The notes under the pieces: generated by a model
The model's input: the letters and a program-made list of their open reading frames with translations, nothing else
Told to the model about the DNA's origin: nothing
The model's database searches: none
Shown here: in pieces, positions 35,217 through 47,974 of the stretch
Layout of the letters: every line of letters begins with the position of its first letter
Position numbering within the stretch: the first letter of the stretch is position 1
NCBI GenBank assembly: GCA_946699065.1
Contig: CAMPDV010000103.1
Span: 496,001 to 560,000, forward strand
Origin: Loxodes magnus
Taxonomy: Eukaryota > Ciliophora > Karyorelictea > Loxodida > Loxodidae
DNA: 64,000 nt
Direction of reading: 5' to 3'
Translations under genes and position numbers: made by a program

Positions 35217-36179
35217 CTACTTGTAGCCAATAGATGTATTTAAAGTTTCTATCCTTCTTGCTAAATTAAAATTAGGTAATTTAAGGATAAAAAGACCTTT
35301 AAAATTTATTATTACGAAATTTATTTGATACTCAATTTACCTTTCTTTGGTATTTTCTTGATAATTGGTTAATTTTATAGTGAGAGGCTATTTTATCTTG
35401 ATAACAATGGAAATAGTTTAGTTATAAGTATAAATAGTTATTTATATATGAGCCTATTAGCTCTTAGAATGGCTATAGCTTTAGATATGCTCATTCTATA
35501 CATTAATCATTTCCTGGTTGAAATAAGATCTTAGTGAATAGATTGAGAAATTTTTGTTCTTGGTTAAAAAGAAAGAAGAATACCCACTGAAATGAAGCTT
35601 CTTATTTAACTGCACGATTATTAAATAAATACTCTAAGCTCTATATCTTAAATTTGGCATCTAGAACGAGAGATAAAGTTTTAATAACTAAGCTAATAAG
35701 AAAGCTAAGAAGTTAGCTTAATTAATAGCTAAAATAATTGAGGCTTCTTAAAGAATAAAAGCAATTCTCATTTAAATGAGACTATTTAAACTTTGCTTCT
35801 CCAGAATGGTTATAAAGGTAAATTATGCTATAAAAACTAAATTCATAATCTAATTGACAACTCTTGATGTTTTATTGATATCACCAGAGTGTTTGAAAAT
35901 AGAGTTTATTTTAAGTAAAGATAGAAAGGAAATTTTTATTGAAATCAGTCTTAATGTAAGATAATATATTTTTTAGTTTAGTCTAATCTTTTTTTCAGTA
36001 TCAATTGAAAAAATTATTTTTCTTAGGGCTATTTAAAGTATGAAAGGACATAAAAAGCTATATTTTATTTAAAGGGCATAGTTTATATAACGGAATAATT
36101 CTCTCTTCATGTTACTTCACTCTCTCCTTTTTAGGTATCCCAAGCTTTTAAACTTAAAGCTTTATTTTAGAAGGTTGTT

Positions 36180-36767
36180 TCATTTTTTTGAGATTAATAC
36201 AATTTGAGTTTGAGTATTTCTAAGTTTCTTATATAGATCATCTAATACAGCTAGCTACCTTATTAAATAAGAAAGGAAATATTTAGTTTTATTATCACAT
36301 TGTAAACTGGCTATGATTGACAAATTATTTATGCTTATTGCTATCTTTTTAAGTTAATTCTTAAATAATAAAGCTATAAAATCATTGATCTAAATCAATA
36401 AATTAGCTATCTAAAAATGTTTAAATTTAAGCCTAAAATTAGGTTCCTTTTTTATATATGTGAAATAATTTAAATGCATTGCTAATTTAAGAAGGTACTA
36501 AAAGTATTTTTATAACTAAGGCTTATATAATTTTAATTGTTGACTGATGCTTATTATGATTATCTATATCTAATGGTTTAATTTCTTTATAATGAAATCC
36601 TGCTCAAGTCTCGTATAAGCAAACATTCCAAGTATAAAGCATAATCTTCTAACTTCTTTGATCATATCAGGTTTACCTCTACCTTCCCAACATTGAAATA
36701 TAGTTTTCTTAAAATCGTTTCGCTCATTTATTAGCATCGACCCAATCCTATAAAGTCTGTTTCTCAT
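36180..36767 (-). CDS. Possible hypothetical protein
   Basis: ATG 36767 (MRNRLYRIGSMLINERNDFK) runs to TGA 36182-36180 as 195 residues. The first 65 (including FQCWEGRGKPDMIKEVRRL) are of good coding composition; the remainder is weaker. The frame can be extended upstream through a hydrophobic stretch (SLIILLIYTF) without an ATG. The alternative frames are open too. It lies just downstream of the TM9 gene on the same strand. Confidence 0.3.
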
Positions 36768-36907
36768 AAAAGGATCAATAGAAAAAGTATAAATAAGCAG
36801 AATAATGAGAGAAGTAATGGGGGTATAAGGATAGAGAAGGAGGTAGGTATTGATGGGTATTAATTTATTATATATTTAAATTAAATTATGCTTTAGATTT
36901 AGGTTTA

Positions 36908-38679
36908 TCAGTCATTTTTTATTCTTGAGTAGATTGTCCATACGAATATTGAAGAAGCTAAGTAACCTATTGAACCACATACTAGTGCTATTATGATGCT
37001 GAAGATTCCTAATTAGTATAGAGTGATTTTAACTTACCTGCATAACCAAAGTAGAACATAAACTGGTAAATTCCGTGCATTTTGGTATGTGCAAAGAAGT
37101 AGAAAGCATATAGGTATACAAAGCCTCCAGTTGTAGCTGAACTACAGAAACTGTGCCAATGCCAGCGATAGTCTTCGGAGTTGAGTAGAATGTAGGTGGA
37201 TACTATGCTAACACATGCAGAGCAAATTAGTAGCATACAAAACACAGCCAAAGCAAATCCATACACGTAATAAAACTTATAGTTGTAGAAAGACTAGAAC
37301 ACGTAATAAGTTTCTGTGTAGATAGCTAAGAAAGTTAATCCTCCTGAGCAAAGGAATAAAACTAGAGGTTGAGCATACCAAGGTTTTAATTTTATAATTG
37401 GTTGTCTGACTAAATTAGATTTTGCAGGAGGATCAACCTTTATCACATTTCTTCCTAAAATGGTTCCGAATGCATACATAGGCATATAAATTAATGTGAC
37501 TGTCACTAAGATGAGCATTAAATGTATTAAATGCATCTAGTTGGCGGAATGATAAATTGCTGAAATGAGATCAAGCCAAACCATTACAAAGGTAATTGTT
37601 CCTGGAATTAGTAAAGCACTCAGTACCATAGTTTAAATCCATTTTTTTCCGTCGTTCAATTTATAAAATCTTCCACTACTAAAACCACCAACCATACCTA
37701 AGAATGCCCATACTACAAATAGCATGGTTGTTAAGCTTCCTGGAACTTCATAGAATTATTCCGCAATGCATAGAATTATTGCCCCGAAAATTACTAAAAT
37801 TAAGTGATGACCAGAACTCGTAAAGGCAGTGAAAACCATAAGTTGAGGTGGAGGTCTAAAAACTTCATTTGCTACTCTTTTCCATCCTGTTTCTTCTGCG
37901 AATCCAATTTCTCCTCGTTCCATTTCTTGTTCTTTCTTTTAAATTCTAGCTATATCACTGGAAGTAACTCTTAAAAGTATGAAAGTTACAATTCCAAGTA
38001 AAAATAAGACTAACAAGAAGGAGTTTAGTAATGAAAACCAATGAACGGATCCCTCAAAGAACTCAGGCTCTAAATATCGTTTAAATCTTTGAGCGAAGTT
38101 TTATCTTGTTGGGACTCAGTTGATGGAGTATTTAAATGTTACCTACATATCATCTTCTATTGGAACAGGTTCAGTATTAGTATAATTGATTTAGATGATT
38201 TGATCACTGTTGTATGATATTTAGAACTTCTTATGTGTATACACTAGCAGCATTGGCTCATCAAGTTGTACAGTCTCTCCAACTACTCCCCAAACAGGTA
38301 GCTCATCAATGTAGAATAAAGTCCAATACTAGTTTTCAATTGCTTACCTCAAAACTTTAGACTATTGTTTATCTAAAGTCATTTCGCATAAAATTTAGTC
38401 CTAGACATCGATTTTAAACTACAGATTATGTAGAGAATCAACCAGCTCATGGCCTTCAATTGCTTCTCCAATACTATGCAAATGAGCTTTCTCTTAACCT
38501 TCTCCTCTACAGAGTCCCAAAGTATCGTAATGATAAGTTTCCTGAGGATTTGAGTAAGGACCAATTTTATTGTACCATATAACAATATTTTCTCCTAACT
38601 AATAGTGATGGGAATTTTCATCCGCTTTAATCAGCACAATCAATAAGCTTAATATAACTTATTTTATGAGGATTGACAT
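36908..38679 (-). CDS. TM9SF/nonaspanin family membrane protein
   Basis: ATG 38679 to TGA 36910-36908, with a 29-nt intron (37037-37009), encodes 580 residues. Signal peptide MSILIKQVILSLLIVLIKAD is followed by the luminal domain (ENIVIWYNKIGPYSNPQETY, YDTLGLC, LPVWGVVGE) and, after residue about 225, nine membrane segments. Family motifs include GWKRVANEVFRPP, EDYRWHWHSF, TKMHGIYQFMFYFGYA and the C-terminal R-I-K-N-D before the stop. TM9 proteins sit in Golgi/endosomal membranes, where they sort transmembrane cargo and affect adhesion and phagocytosis; the C-terminal K-x-D/E signal is a known COPI-type retention motif. The stop codon context TGA-TAA after KND is one of the clearest proofs that TGA terminates here. 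Confidence 0.97.
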
Positions 38680-39645
38680 TTTTAGGTAAGAAATTTATTT
38701 AAAATCTTTAAAAAAATATGTGATTATCATCTCTTATATTCCATTATGACATCTACTCTTTAAATCAACCAATATACAAACAGATATCCTTTGTTGCTAT
38801 CACTTCTTCTCTTACACTTACTCCTTTTAAACCAAATTTAAACTACTATATAAGCTTCTCAATCTAAAATTAACTTAAAAATTGATCTCATTAATATAAT
38901 TAAACTGAACTATGCTAATTATACCTAAGCAAATTTAAATTAATTTGACTTTATATCTTTATATTTTCCTTCTATTTTCTTAAGTTAAAAGTTATAAGAA
39001 AAGTCAGTTGATATTAATATCTTCTGGGTATTTAAACTAAGTACTTTATACTATAAATTTTTATCAAATACAATCAAACTAAAAGCTTTCATTTAGTCAT
39101 AATGCTTTAAATTTTATTTATGTAATCATTAATAGATATTTAGCCTTCATAATTTCGTTTATGCTTCTAATTTAAAACGAGAGTATTTTGCTTATGGAGA
39201 TTAAAGTTGAAGCGACTAGAATATGTATATTAGATATCTATCTTAGTCAAACTTCTATTTGATATAAGCTAAGTTATGCCTATAAATGCTTAGTAAGCTA
39301 ATTAAAAGCTAAACCCTTTCATTAGAGATACTTAAATAAATATAAGTCATTATTTCATTCAGATTAGGGAATGCAAAAGTATATAGAAATGCTTTGCAAA
39401 AAAGGCGTTTAGATGATTGAAACTAGTTAATGAATATATAAATAAGCTTTAAATGAATGATATTAGATTGTAAAAGAGAAATGATATATGGATGCTATAT
39501 TTCTTCTATATAAATGGATTTAATTAATGCTAAGTGCTTAAATAGATGAATTTACAGTTTAACCCTAAGTTGAAATTAAGAAGTAATCTTAGAAATTATT
39601 TTAGTGAAATAATGATTGGAAATATTTTAAAGTTATGAAGCGTCA
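38680..39645. other. Intergenic, upstream of TM9 gene
   Basis: About 1 kb between two minus-strand genes. I see no supported gene. It should contain the TM9 promoter and the 3' end of the neighbouring transcript. Confidence 0.45.
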
Positions 39646-41332
39646 TCATTTGTTTGTTGCCATGTTTTGCTCTATAGGAATAACTTAATTTTAATTTTGA
39701 GATTCTTAGAAATTGTGCTTGACAGCGAAGTTACTTTTGCTACCTAGCATCTTAACTACTTTTTGTAAAGTCACAATTTGTTTAACTCCTCCCATGCAAA
39801 CATAAGGAATTACTTTTTCGTCAATATCTTTAAAGTTCTCAAAGACTTAATTGTCATTGACTCTGATTGAAGCTTCTCTTTTATTTTCTCTCATGTCTAC
39901 TGTTATAACAATTATATCTTCGTTCTTGAATTTCAGAGCTTCAGAGTTTTTATTGGAAATTTCTGTTTTGAATTTTTTATTTTCCTTCTATCCTTAATCT
40001 ACTAACTAATTTTCTATTGGCTAATATATTTGATTATTTTCTTCTAATATAATACCTTCACACTCAGTTTACTCTTCCCATTTTTTTTCCTCCATTTGGT
40101 TTGAGAATTACTCTGAAAACATATTCTAATTTTAATATTCTAGGATAGGAATAGGTTGATAAGCAAATCCGTTTTTATTTATAGCCCAAACTTTAGCAGT
40201 ATCAAATCCATTCAAGCATTCATTAAGTTTTATTTTCTTTTCGAAACTTGCAGAGAGTAATCCTATAAACAAGTCAGCGAAGTTTTCATTTCCTACTTCT
40301 TTAATCTATATCCTAACAATATGGATACCTTCGTTAATCTCTTAGTTCAACAAAGCAGTCACATATTGATAAGAGTTTCCGTTCTTTATAACTGTTTTTC
40401 CAAAATCTGGCAAGCTCATATTTTAAGCCTAAGGATTAAGTTTTCATTCAGCATTCAGGTTTAAAACAGGAAAATCAGGTATTAGCTAGCTTATTTCTTA
40501 AGATATTTCTATTTGCTCTATCTTTTAGGATTCATAATATTAATTAATCTTCTTCAACTGCTCTACAGAGGATTCTTCCTGCTCAAAACGCTCCTAAGTA
40601 TTTTTTAAATCAATTATCTATTAAAATATCGATATATCAATATCGTTTAAGTTGATTAAAGGATATTGAGGTTCATATTACTGCAACGACTTTTAGAAAT
40701 AACTAACTATCTAGCATTTTTTTTTGCAATAGTCTGTGAGTTAACTTTCAATCTTGTTATTCACAAAATCTTCTATCATTTTCTAAGGTTTATCCTTTAA
40801 ATCTAACTAAGCTTATATTTCCTTTTGCTTATTCTATATATTTTAACTGAAGCTTTAGAATTTTAGCTTTATGTCAGTGCCTTGCTAGATTAGCATTTCA
40901 CAGTTTTTAGCCCTTTGTTTGACTATTGACTATTTCATTAAACCTATTTAATGCTCCATTTTTTTTATCATGCTTTCTAAAAAAACATACTAGTTTTCTT
41001 AATTTACCTCAAATTCTTTAACGATTTCCTGTAAATATAAGCTACAATTTTTCTCCTGGTTTAGTAAATCTTCTAACTTATTTTAAAAAGTCTCAAGTTT
41101 CATGTTATTTAGTTTCTTCATTTCCCAGATTTCAACAACTTAGCAAGGCTAGTGCTTCAAGACACAATAGCAGCAAAGACCTCTTTAGTGATTTTAGCAC
41201 CAAGCAAATTAATCTTACACCTCATGGCCATTTTCCTTACATTTTTCGAGCTGCTTCTCCATTTTATTCTAAAAGGGGAAATATTATTTTTATTTTCCTT
41301 TTTATAAAATAATTTATTTAACTTACAGCCAT
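39646..41332 (-). CDS. B-box-like zinc finger, coiled coil, SPRY-like domain protein
   Basis: The reading frame from ATG 41262 (MEKQLEKCKENGHEV) to a double stop TGA-TGA (39648-39643) is continuous. A 5' exon ATG-GCT (41332-41327) plus a 58-nt GTAAG...TTTTAG intron (41326-41269) would add four residues (542 in total). Residues about 10-45 have B-box-like Cys/His spacing (WCQNHQRGLCCYCVLKHQPC). A coiled coil spans about 50-260. A C-terminal SPRY/B30.2-like beta domain spans about 280-520 (NENFADLFIGLLSASFE, KVWAINKNGFAY, DIIVITVDMRENK, NDNQVFENFK, VIPYVCMGG). This TRIM-like order without a RING suggests a ubiquitin-pathway or cytoskeletal adaptor. The zinc finger and coiled coil are clear; SPRY is a moderate call. 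Confidence 0.8.
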
Positions 41333-41355
41333 TATTATAAATCTACAAAGCTAGA

Positions 41356-41910
41356 TCAGTTTCTATCTACTTTTTCTTTCTTATATACTTAATTCTTAAA
41401 GCTTTATAAGTCATTATGTTCCTTTAATATTGTCCCTTAGAGAATGAAAGTTTTTAAGCTTTATAAAATTAGAGATAACTCAAGAAGCTCAAAGTTTAAG
41501 ATATGGAAGATTTTCCTTTTCTTAATCTGTATACATTTCTTATCTCCTCCTATTAACATCCATAATTAGTAAACCTTATTAGATTCTTCTTCACCATCAA
41601 CTACCTTACTTGATTAGAATGGCTCTAAATAGCTTAAAATAGAAAACAAATAACTACTTTAATCTTTGCTAGCTAGTACATTATAAATCTGACTAAGTTT
41701 GTTACCTTCCTTAAGTTTTAGAAATAAAGCTTAGACGCTTACTTGCTAGTACTTTAGACTTTTGTGTATTTTACTATTTATAGCATTAAAATACTACTGA
41801 TAATAGCCAACTTGATTAAATTCTTATTGTCATGGCTATTAAAGGAAATATATTATCATAAAATGAAATCAGCAAAACTTAAACTTTATGGGAAAGAGGT
41901 AAGATTCCAT
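41356..41910 (-). CDS. Hypothetical 184-residue protein
   Basis: ATG 41910 (MESYLFPIKFK; alternative ATG 41859) to TGA 41358-41356. The sequence has good coding composition: NSKIHKSLKYQQVSVQAL, KLKEGNKLSQIYNVL, KVVDGEEESNKVYQLWMLIGG, IKKRKIFHILNFELLELSL. It looks helical and I do not recognise it. Its stop lies only 24 nt before the first ATG of the B-box-like/SPRY-like gene on the same strand, so it is either a very tightly packed neighbour or a 5' part of that gene joined by a splice I cannot place. Confidence 0.5.
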
Positions 41911-43372
41911 CCTGCTTAATCTCAAGTTGGTAGATAGGATTTATCAGGCAATGAGTAGCATTTATAAAGTACAGCCACTTCTTAATTTAAATCTAACCTG
42001 TAATGAAGTGCTTAAATTAGCTTAGAGGATAAAATACCAAAACACTAGTCAAATAATAGCTGTATAGTTTCCATTAAATATAAAGCTTAATCTGTAATTA
42101 TTAAGTCTAATGTTTCTAAATGATATTTGAAGTCTCTAATTTATTAAGGTTATAATCGAGTAAATGGTATATAAATTAACTATTAAGATAGATAGGCTAG
42201 GTGAATCAAGCCTATATTACTACTTTCGTATAAGCATTATTTCTAAGCTTGATTTCTAAATTCATTATAATTGCTTAAGCTAAGACTTTTATGAAGATTT
42301 AAATGTTTAGCTATATAGGAAAAGCTGTTTGATATAAGCATCATTTAACTTAATAGTTTTTCTATCTATAAATTTATTTATATTCTCAGCTATAGCAAAT
42401 CTCACATAATTAGATAAGCTTAATTTCACTTTACTTTTAAGAAAACTAAAGTATATGAAAGATTAAAATACCATTATAAATAGTACATCTTCTAAAATTT
42501 TACCTAGTAAATTCATTTTATCGTTCTATTTTTAAGAATATATCAATAACCTACTTGAGATCTAGATACACATTTTCATATAACTATCTCTTTCTGTTTA
42601 GAAAGCAGGAAAACAGGTCAAAATATTTGTTATATTTCAGATAAAAAATAAGTTTATTATCTTAAACCTTAGATATCGTTATTAAATAAGGAAAGCTAAT
42701 TTAATATCCCTATATATAAATAGACTAGCTCTGATACCTATTCTATTTCTAAGCTTCTATCCTCTCTACAGCTTATTTTACAACTATTAATTATTCAGCA
42801 TTAGTGCCTAGAGTTATAATGCTAGGCATAACTTATATATAACTTCTCAATAACAATTAAAACCTCCATCCCTTTAATCTTTTTACTTGCTCATAATAAA
42901 ATAGATAACCTAACAACTATAAATACAGATGAAGGAATAAATGCTTAATAATTTAATTATCTTAGCTAAATACTTTGAGATAACTAATACATACTAAAGT
43001 ACTTCTAAATGTTCTTAATGTAACGCTTAATTAAAATTCTGCCTTTTTCTATTTGCTTTTAACTAAGTCATTCCATATTCCTTCTTACCTTTTATTTTGT
43101 TTGCATTTCCCTCTGTTAAACATATAACGGCAAGAAATTCTAGTATAATAGCTATCTTTTTATACTAAGCTGTTCCATTACAGCTTTCTTTGGTGTTATC
43201 AATTTACATATAGAATAGTAAGAAAAGCCATGTTCCACTCTATAATACACTAATATAGAAGAAAAGTTAAAAAGTGGTTAGTAAATGAAACGAAGGTAGA
43301 AATGGATTTAAATGATAGGCATTTAATTAAGCAAGTTGAATAGTATAAAGGTAATTTCATAAAATAAGTTAA
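41911..43372. other. Divergent intergenic region
   Basis: A 1.5-kb AT-rich spacer between a minus-strand gene and the plus-strand polycystin gene. Recurrent tagctt/aagctta words are present but no supported gene or RNA. It probably holds both promoters. Confidence 0.4.
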
Positions 43373-46300
43373 ATGTCAAATTTAAACTAAAGCTTCTAAG
43401 CTAATGCTTTAAATTCGAGCAAAGTCTCGCTATAGACTACTGGGATATTCGATGAAACAATTTTCAATGTGCCCAAGGAAGGAGACCTTGATTTACCTAA
43501 CGCTTTCAAAAGGAATATTAAGTCAGAAAGTGAAAAATAGTAGGTGAAAATCAAAAAAGTAAGGATAGAGGAGAATAAACCTTCTAATAGAGAACTTAGA
43601 AAGAAGGAAGATTTCAATCATTTTAACTAAGGAGATGCTGCTAAATAAAATAGCACGGAGGAGGATCAGAGTAAAGACAATAAAATTACTTTGGATAATA
43701 GTTAAAATAGCAATAGCAACGAAAAATCTGCAATATAATTATAATCCCAAAAACTAGGAATTTGGCCACTGATTAGGTATTTAATCTTCAGTATAATTTT
43801 CATAGTAATAGTCTTAGACTAGACTAAAAATTAAGAATGCTTCCTGAATATAAACTCTGTGGAATAATGACTTGACTAATCAACAGTTCAAAAGTACTCA
43901 GAAATTTAAACAGAATAATAGTTTATAGTATGGGTAAATCTAAGCTTAACAGACATACTACTGCCATCTGATAATTTAAGGTTAATGTTTCCTGAAGATG
44001 AGTAGCCATAGTATAGAATTCATCTGTTTAACAAAGTAATTTCTGCAGTTAGATTGTCATAAAGAAGAGTGAAATTGATTGATAACGATAGTCCAGGGTA
44101 TATCGGTGTAAAGCCTTAGATATGAAGTACAAAGCAGTTGGATATAAAAAATTTCCAAAAATAGCATGAATCTATAGTACCTTACGGTGGGGTTAATAAC
44201 GATTTATGAAAATATTCCTCAGGCGCACATGGAGGAGGATTTTTCGAATATTTCGACTTTTATAACGAATCAGTTGCCGATATATATAAAAAACTAGGAA
44301 AGATGATAATTAAGAACTGAATAGATAGATAAACTAACTTAATCTTTATAGAGTTTGTCTTATATAATGCTAACTATTAGTTTTTCACTTATGTAAAGCT
44401 AACTATAAAAATAAGTTCTTCTGGTATGTATATTCCTTAGAAAAGACTTGAAACTTTTCCGATAGAACTATATGAATATGGAGCTATTTGGCGCCTCGCT
44501 TTGGAGATTATTCTGCTTATTATGACAATCGTTTATATAGCTTTAGAGCTAAAAAAAATAAAAGAGGATGCCAAGCTGTTGTTTCTTAAGAACTAGCAAA
44601 GTGATCAAAGTGAAAGTGATTAGGCAATGCAATAGGAAAGTAAGTAAAGAAGAAAAAAGATTGCAGATAAAAACAAAGATAAGGCTAGTAAAATAAAATA
44701 AAATGTTTCAAGCTCTCAATCAAATAATGCTATTAATGAATTGCAAATTTAAGAGGAAATAGAGGAAAATAAATAAGATACACTGAACGAAAGATAAGAT
44801 ACATCAAAACTAAAACGATTGAATTCTTTGAAGGATAAATTTAATGTAGTCAAGCATACTAAAAAGCTGAAGATGCTCAAGTTTTATCTATAAGCTAGCA
44901 AAATATACTTTTCGAATATTTGGAACTGGCTTGATATAACCGCTCTAGTTTTCATACTTGCTACTCTCAGTCTCTGATTTAAATACGTAAACGACTCTTT
45001 TCGTAAATCTTTTGTCAATGATAGCAAATTTTATCCAGGTAGCATCGAAATAATAGATAAATTTTGGGATTTTAGCGAATTTTGGATATAGTATAAAAGA
45101 ATTCAAGCAGTTAGTTTATTCATTAACGTACTAAGAGTATTCAAGTATCTGAACAAATTTAGAAACGTAGCTTTACTAAATAACACACTAGGCTAATCCT
45201 CAGGGTAGATCTTTCAATTCTTTTTGCTTTTTTTCACTCTCATTTTTGGAATTGCATTTGCATTTGAAACTCGATTTGGATCTTAACTTAAAGAATATAG
45301 CACTACTTGAAGCGCAATCATAAGCTCCTATTTTCAGATGTTAGGATATGTAGAAGAATACAAAGAGTCATTAACTATAGATGCAGCACTTTCCATAGTT
45401 TTCTTCGTATTTGTACAAATAATAATGATATTAGTCCTTGGGTCAATTATAACTGTAATAATTAACTCTACATATGATATAGAAAAATCAAAAATGGAAA
45501 AAGAAATTGAAGCAGAGGATAAGAAACAAAAGGATATCCATATCTTAGTGACTATGTATGAAATTATTTAGATTAATTGATTGAAGTTCAAGTTCATAGT
45601 AACATGCAAAAGAAAGTAAATCAAAAATATTTAGATTAAGATGGTTAATGCATAAAGCAATATTTAACAGTAATATGAAATTGAAGGAAGCGTTAAATCT
45701 TCAATCCCTTACGATACAGATTATGTAGATATCTTAGAAAATCCTGAATAACCTGATCGTAATATTATGACTAACTAGGAGATCGCTAATTTGAATAATT
45801 ATAACAAAATAAAATGCTGAAAAACGATAGGGCAAACCATCATTGTGATGCTTTATTTCATAATTGTAATTTTAGTTCTGTACTTGTAGCTAAGCATAAA
45901 GACTTAATATGAAGTCACTGGATCCTAATAAAAACCCTTGCTAGATTCTTATTATAATAATGATGAATAAAGCTTAAAGGATTTATCAGTTCCTTCTTAG
46001 TGGTTTGACTGATTTGATTTTTTCCTCAATGAGTAGTTTACGTTCTACAATAATAATATCGTGTTTAACAAGTAAGGATATTTAGTAGGCTGTAATTGAG
46101 TTAAATCTACAAGTATCAATTTAGGGCCTTTAAGAATTTCACTTAGATATAATAAGTGAATTAAAAATGAAGTTTCTAACTGAAGGAAATATGAAAATTA
46201 AAAAAGATAAGAGCAAGAATTTATGCCCTGGGAAGATAACGTATCGTCAGAAAATAAAACTGATAGGATTGGATTGTAGTCAGGATAAGTTTATGAACAC

Positions 46301-47974
46301 TAAGAGAACAATGGGTATAAGAATAAAGGAGCATTTATTACAAGTTTTGATCCAATGAACTCATCAAGATTCTATAAATCAATCGATGATAGGGTAATGA
46401 GCAATAGATTGAATTCTATAGCAATTGAATTTGTAACATACAATTAAGATTTGAATTACTTTTCATATAATGGTTTAGTTTTTGTAGTTACAAGTTCAGG
46501 ATTAGTCAAGCAAAATCATCAGTTTCTTCCACTCAAAGTGTAAATATATTATAGCCAGTAAGATTATATAAGGCTATTCCTTGAAATTTTGTACGTTTTA
46601 TTTGTCATTTACTATATATATAACGCAACAAGTAGAGTCTGGACTAGGTGGAAATAATATACTAAATGATATGAAGAAATAATCTATCCTTTCCCTAGGC
46701 ACCTTAAATGGCTCAGAAATAGGATTAAACCTGAAGTTATTAGAAAATTGGAATTCGTTCTGGAGCCTATAACTATTTTAGACTTATCATCTGGTATTAT
46801 CTCCATTATATGCACCATCCAGTGAATCATTTTTATATTATAAGATCGATCTTTTTCTAAGCTTCCTATGAGTGAAGACTAGACGAAATTTTGAAGTAAA
46901 ATGGAAAATTTGGTACTTCTTTTTAGAGCCTATGGTATAACGGCTAGTTTTAACCTAGTTATTCTTTCAGTAAGAGTACTTACAAGCTTAACATCTATAA
47001 AGTATGTTTAGGTTGTAAATAAAGCTTTGAGTTTCTCTAAGCATGACATTTCTTATTTCGTCTTCATGATTTTCATTTTCCTAATAGGATTCATATTAAT
47101 GGGTCATGTGGCATTTGGATCTCATCACTATTACTACAACAATCTTGGACTATCTTTCATAGCCACATTCTACACAATCACTGGTACATTCGATTGAGGA
47201 AGTATGAGATATGCAGATCCAATTCTAGCTCCTTTATTTATAATGATATTCACAATTCTCTTCTTTCTCATGATAATCAACATTTTTATAGCTATAGAAA
47301 GAAAAGCATTTTTGAAAGCTAAGGAGCAACCTTTAGATAGAGAAATAGCAGGAATATGAGAAACAATTAAATTTGGGATTGATAAAATAAAGCAAAAGGC
47401 TTAAATCTGGAAAATTCTAAAGCATTAGTAAAAGTAAAAGAAGGAAAATGGAATTTTAGACAGCTAAAGTGATAATATAAGAGACGAATTTATAAAAGAC
47501 CGTCAAAAGATTAAAAAAATTCTACAGATGATAGATCTTGGAATCGATGAATCTAATGACTGCTAGAAATGAACTTAATCAATTTTAGGACATATAAACT
47601 TAATTGAATCTGCTAAATCCCTTTATAGTCATCATATAGAAGAATCCATTAAGATTGGAAGGAAGTAGTAATTCAGAGGAATGGAAGTTTAGAAATCAGA
47701 TAAAGATAGCATTGAAAATAAAAACTTGCTGATTCTGCTTAACTATTGAAATATAATACAATCCACTAGCAGTCACTATTAAAACTAAATATAAGAGCTG
47801 GAACTGATTTAAAATGACCTGGATAAAAAGGTAACAAAGACCTTCGATAATTTCAAAAACCTCTAAAATAACTAGAAATAACTATGTGAGCAAATAAAGA
47901 AAGAGAACGTTGTTTACGAAACGATAGAGCAGAAGAACAAATAAATGTAGTAGATAATATAGAGGTATTTGTGA
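43373..47974 (+). CDS. Double polycystin (PKD2-type) cation channel, 1533 aa
   Basis: Intronless, from ATG 43373 to TGA 47972-47974. Unit 1: a first TM near residue 130 (RYLIFSIIFIVIVL), a polycystin extracellular domain (YGGVNNDLWKYS, KNWIDRQTNLIFIEFVLYNAN), TM segments (NIWNWLDITALVFIL about 516), a helix VLRVFKYLNKF, and a pore region ending MLGYVEEYKESL...GSIITVIIN (to about 695). Unit 2: a TM near 822, then a second, more divergent extracellular domain, TM segments (LDLSSGIISIICTIQW, SKHDISYFVFMIFIFLIG), a pore FDWGSMRYADP (about 1273) and FFLMIINIFIAI, then a cytosolic coiled tail. In-frame TGA encodes conserved Trp (NWIDR, FDWGS). Polycystins are Ca2+-permeable channels of cilia and ER. 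Two units in one chain imply a dimer rather than a tetramer, which is inference. Confidence 0.92.

Noticed and set aside
45338..45571. 77-codon ORF under the standard code
   Set aside because: It is only the TAR-free pore segment of the first polycystin unit, not a separate gene.
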